A DNA stretch of 10,027 nucleotides, taken from assembly GCA_944385265.1 (NCBI GenBank), contig CALWWO010000044.1, positions 1 through 10,027 on the forward strand, in the 5' to 3' direction. Made by a program: the position numbers and the translations under genes. Positions 1 to 6,702 of this stretch are shown here, one piece after another. Origin of the DNA: an uncultured Oscillospiraceae bacterium (lineage in GTDB: Bacteria > Bacillota_A > Clostridia > Oscillospirales > Oscillospiraceae). The notes below the pieces were generated by a model. It was not told the DNA's origin. It worked only from the letters and a program-made list of their open reading frames with translations, and searched no databases. How positions within the stretch are numbered: the first letter of the stretch is position 1; the number at the start of each line of letters is the position of its first letter.

Positions 1-49
1 GTCGATCAAAGAAAATACCAACATAAACACACCCCATTTTAGAAAAATA

Positions 50-91
50 AAAAAGGACAAAGGCGTCTTCACGGACGCCTTTGTCCTTTTT
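50..91. terminator. Bidirectional intrinsic terminator
   Basis: A perfect 13-bp stem (55-67 with 74-86, loop TTCACG) is preceded by an A run and followed by TTTTT at 87-91, so it can end transcription in both directions. It would stop minus-strand readthrough from the hydrolase gene that ends at 257 and plus-strand transcription entering from the left of the window. Confidence 0.9.
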
Positions 92-208
92 ATGTGCGGC
101 ATTATAGCACCGTTAAAACCGGCTGTCAATACCCATTTTGAAAAAATTTTCTCTCAAAAAACGACGCATGCTATAAATGACAAGCTCAATAAGGTGCGAT
201 TTTTTCCT

Positions 209-246
209 GAAAAACTTTGCCGCCGGAAAGATAGCGCCGGAGGCAA
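209..246 (-). terminator. Possible terminator of the MBL-fold hydrolase gene
   Basis: An interrupted stem pairs 217-221 and 223-226 with 237-240 and 242-246 (TTGCC-G-CCGG against CCGG-A-GGCAA). It starts 11 bases after the stop codon of the minus-strand hydrolase gene. On that strand it is followed by AGTTTTTC. The T run is short and the stem has a mismatch, so it is weaker than the hairpin at 50-91. The rest of 92-256 shows no gene or clear signal. Confidence 0.5.
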
Positions 247-256
247 TTTTGCATAT

Positions 257-1135
257 TTATTGATATTCGTCCATCATGGTAGAGTAAACGCCGGCAAGCT
301 TAAGACACGCCGTAAACCGCTCAAGAATCCATTTTCTGACGCCGTCTGTGCCGATGACAAAAGCATTCGGATCGCCGTCCTTTCGGTTTTTGTTCTTCTC
401 AGCCATATCAAACAAAGCGCACAGATGGGGATGCGGATTGAGGAAAACGTCGCAGCCGTTTTCTTTTGCGTACAGCCACAGCTTTTCGCACGAGGACGCA
501 AACTGGAGCGCGTTGTCTACAGCCGCCTGTATACCATACGGATAAACTCCGCCGTTCAAGCCATAAAAGCTGTGTTCGCCCGTATTGGGACCGAATATTC
601 CATATCCGCCCATAATGGCGACTTTGTGGGTTTCGCCGTTTTCATGTACCTCGACAGAATAGTTTAAGCAGCCCGGAGTATGTCCCTCGCCGAACAAAAC
701 GTGTATTTTGTGATCGCCGAATACATAATCCTTACCGTCCTCAAGAAGGATATTTACCTTTGGCACAACTATAGGAAAATCGTGATTTTCAACGCCCCAG
801 AGCATGAACGCGGTGTCCTTTTCAGTAAGCGCGACCTTGCAGCCGGTGGCTTCCTGAATGCTCTTCGCACCGAAATGATGGTCAAAATGCCCGTGTGTCA
901 AAAACAGGGCGAGGATTTTCTCGTCTTGAAGACCGAGCTTTTCAAGACTCGGGACAACGATCTCTTCATATGCATTTTCGTTGCCCGTAGAGTCGATGAA
1001 TACAAGTCCCTCGCTCGTTTTTACAACGTATATACCCACGCCTTTGCTGCCTATGTAAAAGAAGTCGTCGAACATCTTTATAGGCTCTATCGGGCTGTTC
1101 ATTATGACGGATCTTTCGTCTCTTTCACTAGCCAT
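257..1135 (-). CDS. MBL-fold metallo-hydrolase, class B3-like
   Basis: A 292-residue metallo-beta-lactamase-fold enzyme, expected to use a one- or two-zinc centre to hydrolyse an ester, amide, lactone or lactam bond. The metal motif THGHFDHH (residues 80-87: H81, H83, D85, H86) is followed by GHTPG (H152) and NPHPH (233-237, supplying the last histidine), the spacing seen in the B3 branch of the family. There is no signal peptide, so it probably acts in the cytoplasm, unlike secreted B3 beta-lactamases; antibiotic resistance should not be assumed. The ATG at 1135 has GGAGG nine bases upstream. A second ATG at residue 12 is less well placed. The gene begins 41 bases after the binding-protein gene and is likely cotranscribed with it. 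The fold is certain; the substrate is unknown. Confidence 0.9.
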   Translation of the reverse strand: MASERDERSVIMNSPIEPIKMFDDFFYIGSKGVGIYVVKTSEGLVFIDSTGNENAYEEIVVPSLEKLGLQDEKILALFLTHGHFDHHFGAKSIQEATGCKVALTEKDTAFMLWGVENHDFPIVVPKVNILLEDGKDYVFGDHKIHVLFGEGHTPGCLNYSVEVHENGETHKVAIMGGYGIFGPNTGEHSFYGLNGGVYPYGIQAAVDNALQFASSCEKLWLYAKENGCDVFLNPHPHLCALFDMAEKNKNRKDGDPNAFVIGTDGVRKWILERFTACLKLAGVYSTMMDEYQ

Positions 1136-1176
1136 GATTTTATACCTCCGTTTTGAAAATATGCTTGGATATAGAA

Positions 1177-2781
1177 CTATTCTACAAAATATGCTTCAGC
1201 TACATTAAGATTCGAGCCCTTTGCAGCTAGCTGAAGTTTACCGTTTACCGCAAAGTAGCTTATGCGGTTGAACAGCCATACCTCCTGGCAGATCTCGCGG
1301 TCGAGTATCTGGAGCTCATGAACGATAGGTATCTGTTTTTCCTGATCCATTGTTGACAAAGCTTCTAGAATAGTTTCATTCCACTCTGCCGCTTTCGGAT
1401 GAGATTCCTCGATTAGCCACATCGGATTCGTTTTCGTCCTTGTAGCGTCGCAGCTAAGAATGGTATATACCTGCTGCAGCGGCTCGCCCTGCTGTACGCC
1501 GACGCCGCGGATAAGCATGTCGTACCACTCCGGATCGCCGCCGCTTAGAATATCGTTGAAAGCAGCTGCTTCATAAAGCTGAACATCGATGCTGAAATAG
1601 ACCTGCTCGAGCATATTTTTGATCTGCTGTGCCTCAAGCGACCTCTGCGTCTGCGTATCGGTCATAAGCGTGAGGGAAAGACGGTTAGTCTCCGAATAGC
1701 CCATCTCAGCCATAAGCTCTCTCGCCTTGTCGAGGTCGTATTCATAATAATTTGCGGCTTCCGGATTGTATTTTGCGCCGTGCTCCGGCACCATGAAGCT
1801 GTCGGCGACTTCGCACAGACCGTCGCGAGCACCGTCATTTATCGACTCACGGTCGATAGCGTGGGCGACAGCCTGACGTACGCGTTCGTCCTGGACTTTT
1901 TCACTGTTGAGATTGAAGCCGAGATATTCCACGATAAGGTCGTTTATAGTTACAACATGGAAGTTTTCATTCCCCTCAAGAACATCCAGCGTACTTCCAT
2001 CAGCCTGCATAATGTCGATATTGCCGCTTTCAAGCTCGATAAGCGCCTGACTTGTTTCCGCTATAAAACGAACCTGCAAGCTGTTTATCGTTCCGTGTTC
2101 GCCCCAGTACCGGTCAAAGGACTTTAACATTACCGTATCGCCCGGAGTATACTGGTCCCACATGAAGTAGTCGGTGCCGATGGGATGTACGGCAAAGCCT
2201 TCATGTCCGACCTCATCAAAATACTTTTTTGACGTAACACTGACCTGGGAAAGAGCGTTGTTGAAGCCGCTGCTCTGATATTTCAGGCTGTACTGCACGC
2301 TGATCTCGTCACCAGCTTCGACAGAGTCTACAGATGCCCAAGTTACCGGACCAACGACGCTATCCATAGATAGCTGAGTGCTGAATACGACGTCTTCAGA
2401 CGTCATCTTCTCGCCGTTGTGGAAATACACGTTGTCGCTGAGATGTACCTGTACAGTCAGATCGTCGATCATATCATAGCCCGTGCAGAGTACATACCTC
2501 CATTCGCCGTCGTCATTTTCCATCAGCGGCTCCATTACCGCGTTGATGACGGGGATCGACGCGAGCGCAGCGCCCGTTCTCCAACTGTTGTATGAGCCGG
2601 GCTCAGAAAAGTTTACGCAATAGACAAGGCTGTCGCGGTCACTTATAACTTCTTCACCTGAAGAGCTGCCGGAATCTTGCGAATCGCCGCTGCCCGACGT
2701 TTCGCCGCCGCAGGCGACGCATGACAGAAGCAGACATATAGCGAGACATAATGTAATGAGTCTTTTAACTTTGTTTTTCAT
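1177..2781 (-). CDS. Family 5 solute-binding lipoprotein (peptide/nickel-type ABC importer)
   Basis: A 534-residue extracellular binding protein of the SBP_bac_5 (OppA/DppA/NikA-like) family, which captures peptides, opines, metal chelates or similar solutes for an ABC importer. The N-terminus has lysines, a hydrophobic segment (about 9-20) and a lipobox-like CVAC with the lipidated cysteine at C24. A Gly/Ser/Asp-rich linker follows to about residue 46. The family signature VHLSDNVYFHNGEKMTSEDV lies at about 112-131. The length is normal for the family. The ATG at 2781 has GGAG six bases upstream. No permease or ATPase gene accompanies it here, so it must use components coded elsewhere or be a stray partner. 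It shares an apparent transcript with the downstream MBL-fold hydrolase, which suggests that the imported solute may be the hydrolase substrate (inference). Confidence 0.93.
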   Translation of the reverse strand: MKNKVKRLITLCLAICLLLSCVACGGETSGSGDSQDSGSSSGEEVISDRDSLVYCVNFSEPGSYNSWRTGAALASIPVINAVMEPLMENDDGEWRYVLCTGYDMIDDLTVQVHLSDNVYFHNGEKMTSEDVVFSTQLSMDSVVGPVTWASVDSVEAGDEISVQYSLKYQSSGFNNALSQVSVTSKKYFDEVGHEGFAVHPIGTDYFMWDQYTPGDTVMLKSFDRYWGEHGTINSLQVRFIAETSQALIELESGNIDIMQADGSTLDVLEGNENFHVVTINDLIVEYLGFNLNSEKVQDERVRQAVAHAIDRESINDGARDGLCEVADSFMVPEHGAKYNPEAANYYEYDLDKARELMAEMGYSETNRLSLTLMTDTQTQRSLEAQQIKNMLEQVYFSIDVQLYEAAAFNDILSGGDPEWYDMLIRGVGVQQGEPLQQVYTILSCDATRTKTNPMWLIEESHPKAAEWNETILEALSTMDQEKQIPIVHELQILDREICQEVWLFNRISYFAVNGKLQLAAKGSNLNVAEAYFVE

Positions 2782-2830
2782 CTTCTTCTCCTTTGCTCAA
2801 ATATGTTTTTCCGTTAAGTTGCGCCTGATA

Positions 2831-2860
2831 AGACCCGGCAATGGCACGGCAGCCGGGTCT
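2831..2860 (-). promoter_or_regulatory. Hairpin in the leader of the binding-protein gene
   Basis: A perfect 9-bp inverted repeat, AGACCCGGC at 2831-2839 and GCCGGGTCT at 2852-2860 with a 12-base loop, lies about 50 bases before the start codon and within the leader predicted from the promoter at 2914-2942. On the minus strand it is followed only by TTATC, so it is a poor terminator. It could stabilise the leader, attenuate it, or bind a protein. Confidence 0.5.
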
Positions 2861-2913
2861 CAGGACAAAAGAAAGGACATAAGAAAGCGTTGCAACTTGT
2901 TTCCTATGCGCAT

Positions 2914-2942
2914 ATTTTATTTCTAATAAATGAAAGAATCAA
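2914..2942 (-). promoter_or_regulatory. Sigma-A-like promoter for the binding-protein operon
   Basis: Read on the minus strand, TTGATT (2942-2937), a 17-base spacer and TAAAAT (2919-2914) match the TTGACA/TATAAT consensus at four and five of six positions with ideal spacing. Transcription would begin near 2907, giving a leader of about 125 bases. It lies downstream of the LysR terminator, so the binding-protein operon probably has its own start, possibly controlled by that LysR protein. Confidence 0.6.
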
Positions 2943-2991
2943 TTTGAGTTTTTCATACTAATATGACTTTTTTTCAAAAAATAAAATACAG

Positions 2992-3030
2992 AAAAATAAA
3001 AAAGACCGCAGATCAAAAAGGATCCGCGGT
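2992..3030 (-). terminator. Intrinsic terminator of the left LysR gene
   Basis: ACCGCAGATC (3005-3014) pairs with GATCCGCGGT (3021-3030) with one mismatch and a 6-base loop. On the minus strand the stem is followed by TCTTTTTTATTTTTC. It lies 27 bases after the stop codon of the LysR gene and separates it from the binding-protein operon. Confidence 0.82.
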
Positions 3031-3056
3031 AAAAAATTATTAATATTTAGTTATCA

Positions 3057-3971
3057 TCAGTCGAGATTTTCCTCTGTGATATTATAATGATCCATCAGGT
3101 AATTCCAGAAATCAAGCGCCGTCTCCGTCATAGATTCTTTTTTCCTTCGCATTACGGAGACAGAACGTGTGAGGTCGCAGTCCTTGATTTTCAAAAATTT
3201 AACGGACGGCGCGATTGCCTTGGCGTCTGCTACGCAGCATTCCGGTATTATTGCAACTCCACTTCCTTTTTCAACGAGCCGCACCTTCAGGAGAAAATCA
3301 TTGCATTGGAAGGTGACTTTCGGAGTAAAACCGGCGTTTTGACATAGAGTGTAGGTAGTATCCCTCAAAAAAAGATGACCCTTAAACGACATAGCGATAA
3401 AAGGAAAATCCTTCAGTTTGGGCAGGCTTATCTCATCTTCCACACCCTCCGGCACGAGGGAGGGAGCCATCATGACCACAAAACCCTCACGGAAAAGCTG
3501 CTGCGACACCCAAAACTGTTCCATCCGCTGGTTTGTTATATCGCTGTTTGACGTATATAAAATAATATCGACATTTTCAAGCGAGATGTCTCTGTCGCTG
3601 TTGGATATAGCAAAAGTTACATGCGGATTCAGTTTCTGATATTCAGAGAAAACGTCGGAAAATATGGTAAAATGCGCATAATTTGCAATAGTCACGCTCC
3701 CGCTTTGCTCAAACCTCAGCTTTTCGACATTTGCGACAGCCTCGTTCAGCGCGGCGAGAGCGACGTCGATATGCTTTGCAAACTCCCTGCCCGCCGCGTT
3801 CAGCTTCAGCTTTTTGCCCACACGGTCAAAAAGCGGCGTACCCAGTTCCTTTTCAAGCGACGTGATGCTTTTGCTCAGCGCGGATTGAGATATGTTGAGA
3901 AAATCCGCAGTTTCAGTCATGTGCTCATATTTGGCAAGCTGTAAAAAATATTCGAGATGATATATGTTTAT
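3057..3971 (-). CDS. LysR-type regulator with apparent ATA start codon
   Basis: A LysR-family transcription regulator of 304 residues if started at 3971. The N-terminal winged helix-turn-helix spans about residues 4-63 (NIYHLEYFLQLAKYEHMTET, then NISQSALSKSITSLEKELG), followed by the periplasmic-binding-protein-like effector domain. The first ATG (3920) begins inside the first DNA-binding helix and would delete 17 conserved residues. Reading upstream stays open to a TAA at 3990-3992 with no ATG, GTG or TTG. ATA at 3971-3969 gives a canonical MNIYHLEYF beginning and lies 7 bases after GGGGG of a GGGGGTGAG ribosome site, so I chose it. It probably controls the adjacent binding-protein and hydrolase genes. 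Family assignment is sure; the start codon is inferred. Alternatives are a lost base in the G run or a mutated ATG. Confidence 0.92.
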   Translation of the reverse strand: MNIYHLEYFLQLAKYEHMTETADFLNISQSALSKSITSLEKELGTPLFDRVGKKLKLNAAGREFAKHIDVALAALNEAVANVEKLRFEQSGSVTIANYAHFTIFSDVFSEYQKLNPHVTFAISNSDRDISLENVDIILYTSNSDITNQRMEQFWVSQQLFREGFVVMMAPSLVPEGVEDEISLPKLKDFPFIAMSFKGHLFLRDTTYTLCQNAGFTPKVTFQCNDFLLKVRLVEKGSGVAIIPECCVADAKAIAPSVKFLKIKDCDLTRSVSVMRRKKESMTETALDFWNYLMDHYNITEENLD

Positions 3972-3983
3972 GTTCTCACCCCC

Positions 3984-4011
3984 ATTAAATTAAGTTTAAC
4001 ATATTTGTCAA
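3984..4011 (-). promoter_or_regulatory. Candidate promoter of the left LysR gene
   Basis: On the minus strand a perfect -35 TTGACA (4011-4006), a 16-base spacer and TTTAAT (3989-3984, five of six matches) form a good sigma-A-like promoter. The expected start of transcription, near 3977, falls inside the apparent ribosome site, so an mRNA from here would carry almost no leader before the ATA codon. An inverted repeat ACATA-N9-TATGT (3999-4003 and 4013-4017) overlaps the -35 element and could be an operator for self-control. Confidence 0.55.
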
Positions 4012-4147
4012 TTATGTACGAGACTAAATTGCGATCTGTTTCTCGGAAAGATATACGCGGTCCCGCTCGCTTTGCCCTGCAGACGATAAAACACTTACGG
4101 CGCGGCGCGATACGTGCAAATAGTTAACGCTCCTGCCGGTATGTGAC

Positions 4148-4188
4148 AAAAAGCGCACAATGACTGCCGCAATCGGCAGTCATTGTGC
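4148..4188 (-). terminator. Strong intrinsic terminator of the MFS/hydrolase operon
   Basis: A perfect 15-bp stem (4155-4169 with 4174-4188, loop CAAT) is followed on the minus strand by GCTTTTTG, about 80 bases after the stop codon of the second MBL-fold gene. On the plus strand the downstream TGCATTTTAT is a weaker tail. The rest of the 298-base gap 3972-4269 holds the left LysR promoter and nothing else I can name. Confidence 0.88.
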
Positions 4189-4269
4189 TGCATTTTATGA
4201 AAAAATAAAGAAAGGGATAACATGCGTTTGATTCAGATTTTCGAATTATCGGGTAAAGCTGGTTTTGCG

Positions 4270-5238
4270 TCAGTCGAATATCTTGTCCGCAAAATAAATA
4301 ACGCTGCAATACCCGTAAGTCATTATGCGTTTGTTTTCATACCCATCCTGCAATCTGGAGATCATGCGTGCCTGATCGGGGAAGCGGCGCGGCATGATGA
4401 TGCGTCCTTCGGGATCGGGCTTCGGCTCAATGATGTGCGGTGGAAGATACTGCTGTCCGGGCTGCCCGTCTAAAATAAGCTCAAGGCATTTTTTCTGCCG
4501 GAAAAGGATCATATAATCGTATACGAAACCGCCTCCCATTATAAGATCGATCTCATCGATATGTTCATACAGCCGGTCAACGTTTCTGGCGTAGCGTTCG
4601 ACCGTTGTTCTGATTTCTTTATAGGCAGGAGTCCCCAGCTCGTCCCCTGAAAACAGGAGACGGTTTTTCCTGTCAAGGAGCATAAGGCTGCCGGCGGCAT
4701 GATCCGATACGCAGATGACCTCAAGCTCGCGCCCGCCGAGATCGAACACATAACCGTCGCCGATAGTTTCTATCTCATAATCGAGCGGGTAATTGATCGC
4801 TCTGATATCGGGAAATGCAAACTCGCCGTTTTTCCTGGCTCCATGGTTATTTTTGTAGTCAGCCGCGCTGATATCGGGGACCGCGCTGTTCGGATCGGTG
4901 ATTGATTTTTTGCACGCCTCGGTCATATACGCTTTGTCAAAATACGTATTGCCGCCAACGTGATCGAGGTGCTCGTGAGTGTTGACGCATCTCCAGATCG
5001 GCTTATCCGTAAGCGTCTGACAATACTCCCTGAGATTTCCTACACCGTAGCCGGTATCGATCACCAGAGCTTCATTTTCGCCCTCGACAAGATAGATATA
5101 GTCGCCAGAAGTGACTATCTGCCATGTACCGGGAGCGCGCAGACGCGCCTTAAAGTACGGCTCGTCCATGCGTTGTATTGTACCGTCATCGCTTTCAACC
5201 CATAAATCGTGCTTGCTTGAAAAATCTAATTCTTTCAT
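4270..5238 (-). CDS. MBL-fold hydrolase with altered metal site
   Basis: A 322-residue metallo-beta-lactamase-fold protein without a signal peptide, last gene of the operon. The main metal motif NTHEHLDHVGG is intact (H88, H90, D92, H93). H180 in SDHAAGS replaces the usual GHTPGS block, and D199 in FSGDELG fits the bridging aspartate. At the place where the family usually has PGHG, the sequence reads IMGGGFVYD (about 233-241) with no histidine, so the second metal site may be incomplete or another residue may serve. A C-terminal extension of about 80 residues follows. The ATG at 5238 has AAGGAGA at good distance. It lies 57 bases after the ceramidase-like gene and probably works on a related compound or on that enzyme's product (inference). 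Lactonase, glyoxalase-II-like or thioesterase activities are all possible. Confidence 0.88.
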   Translation of the reverse strand: MKELDFSSKHDLWVESDDGTIQRMDEPYFKARLRAPGTWQIVTSGDYIYLVEGENEALVIDTGYGVGNLREYCQTLTDKPIWRCVNTHEHLDHVGGNTYFDKAYMTEACKKSITDPNSAVPDISAADYKNNHGARKNGEFAFPDIRAINYPLDYEIETIGDGYVFDLGGRELEVICVSDHAAGSLMLLDRKNRLLFSGDELGTPAYKEIRTTVERYARNVDRLYEHIDEIDLIMGGGFVYDYMILFRQKKCLELILDGQPGQQYLPPHIIEPKPDPEGRIIMPRRFPDQARMISRLQDGYENKRIMTYGYCSVIYFADKIFD

Positions 5239-5295
5239 AATCGTTCTCCTTGCTTTTAAAATATGGTTTTATTGTTTATACAAATTGGGACGCGG

Positions 5296-6624
5296 TTAAA
5301 AAACTCTACCTATCAGTTCTTCAAATCCGCTGCGGACAGCCGCTTCCGCAGCGGCGCCGGTGGAATTAGATCCGGATGCGCCGAATCCGTGATATTCGTA
5401 CTGCTGCTCGTCTGCGAAATATCCGAGCCGCCCAAATGAGCAGGTGCATATCGCCGTAGTGTTCACGGGCATCATATCCTTTACTATCATGCCGAGACGC
5501 GTGTACGCCTCAAAATTCATGCTGGCAAACGCGACGCCGCACAAATTTGCAAGACGCAGATTGAAGATTACATCTCTGTCGGTCGGCACTTTCGGAATAT
5601 CGGCTGTATCGGGGGAAAGCCCAAGCTCATGCGCGGTTTTCCAACCGGGGACAGTACGCTTCGTTTCGGCTCCCTTGAATGAGAACTCGTCGGCGACAGT
5701 AGTCATGTCCTTTTCAAGCTCCAGTATCTCAAGCCCCTGAGTAGCTATCAGAGATTTCATTTGAAGCAGATTTGTCCTGTAATCAAAGGTCTCCTGATGC
5801 ATTGTAAGCTCACCGTCGTCGTTTACCTCGACTATCCTCCACGAGCTTCTGACGATCGGGTTTATATCGCCTGCCGCGCCCTGAGCCCAAATGACTGGGA
5901 ACTTGTTTTTATGATATTTTTCAACGAACCGGCTGATACCGCCGCCAAGATCGGAGCTGAGCTTTACGCCGGTGCCGTCATACACATTCCAGACCATTTC
6001 GTTTGAATGGCACGCAAAATTTACGAACATGCCTATCGTTTCGTCATTTTCATCGGAAAATTTGATGACGAGCAGCTCGTGATCGCACGGGAAATGGAAA
6101 TTGTTTGCCTGTATCGTACCTATCGGCGTCGGCAGGTCACGATTTGCGTTTATAAAACTCTCGCCCTTGGCGACGGACATCTTTGCCGGCGTGAGGTTTT
6201 TGACAGCCTCTCCCACAGCGTCTACTATCTGCTCCTGCAGCCATGTGATATATTGCTCCATCGGCTCGTTTCTCGGTTTGTCCGCGTGTTGAAAATCATA
6301 GTCGCCGCCGTCCTTGGTGTAGAGAAACGGCGCCTCATGGTTATGCGTGACCGAAAAAATACACGCAAGCGGATCTATACCGTATTTTTCATTGAGCATG
6401 GCGGCGATCTTATTGCTCGTCGGAAAGCGTTCGAAATCCGCGCCGATCATCACAACCTTTTCGTCCCCGTCTGACGCTACGATGACACGGACGTAAATAT
6501 CGCTTTCCACTCCGGTAAAGAGATTAGACCTTGTGGCTGACGGATCAGCTTTAGTCATGGCATTGAGTAGCTCAAGTTCCGGCGTTACACATCGCATAGC
6601 GGCTCCTGCGAGTAATTTGCTCAT
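5296..6624 (-). CDS. Neutral/alkaline ceramidase-like hydrolase, cytoplasmic variant
   Basis: A 442-residue protein resembling the N-terminal catalytic domain of neutral/alkaline non-lysosomal ceramidase, a zinc amidase fold. Visible family blocks are THNHEAP (93-99, usually THTHSGP), NFACHSNEM (202-210, H206 a likely zinc ligand), AQGAAGDINP (247-256), NFEAYTRLG (370-378, E372 a likely ligand) and GYFADEQQYEYHGFG (401-415, with a ligand tyrosine). The family hexapeptide GDVSPN reads GDINPI, so its serine is asparagine. It is shorter than full ceramidases, which carry a C-terminal immunoglobulin-like domain, and has no signal peptide. True ceramidase activity is therefore unlikely; a cytoplasmic amidase or esterase for a small imported molecule fits better (inference). 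The ATG at 6624 has AAAGGAGG seven bases upstream, the strongest ribosome site in the operon. Confidence 0.88.
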   Translation of the reverse strand: MSKLLAGAAMRCVTPELELLNAMTKADPSATRSNLFTGVESDIYVRVIVASDGDEKVVMIGADFERFPTSNKIAAMLNEKYGIDPLACIFSVTHNHEAPFLYTKDGGDYDFQHADKPRNEPMEQYITWLQEQIVDAVGEAVKNLTPAKMSVAKGESFINANRDLPTPIGTIQANNFHFPCDHELLVIKFSDENDETIGMFVNFACHSNEMVWNVYDGTGVKLSSDLGGGISRFVEKYHKNKFPVIWAQGAAGDINPIVRSSWRIVEVNDDGELTMHQETFDYRTNLLQMKSLIATQGLEILELEKDMTTVADEFSFKGAETKRTVPGWKTAHELGLSPDTADIPKVPTDRDVIFNLRLANLCGVAFASMNFEAYTRLGMIVKDMMPVNTTAICTCSFGRLGYFADEQQYEYHGFGASGSNSTGAAAEAAVRSGFEELIGRVF

Positions 6625-6653
6625 GTCAATACCTCCTTTAATTATTGATTAAC

Positions 6654-6662
6654 ATAATATCA
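6654..6662 (-). promoter_or_regulatory. Possible extended -10 internal promoter before the ceramidase-like gene
   Basis: In the 78-base gap after the transporter gene, the minus strand reads TGATATTAT (6662-6654), an extended -10 element (TGnTATAAT with one mismatch). No convincing -35 is seen. Initiation near 6647 would give a short leader with the strong ribosome site. It could raise expression of the two hydrolases over the transporter. Confidence 0.3.
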
Positions 6663-6702
6663 TTACAATTCTACTGTCTCGCTGTATAAATATGATTTGC
6701 TG

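Noticed and set aside
92..667. Plus-strand 191-codon open frame
   Set aside because: It lies mostly opposite the well-supported MBL-fold gene, begins at the terminator tail, has no ribosome site and encodes nothing recognisable.
257..1135. Beta-lactam resistance gene
   Set aside because: Metal motifs resemble class B3, but there is no signal peptide and the context is transport and hydrolysis. The fold alone does not show lactam activity.
4222..4473. Plus-strand 83-codon frame preceded by AAAGGGATA
   Set aside because: It overlaps the end of the second MBL-fold gene on the opposite strand, and its protein is only the antisense reading of that gene.
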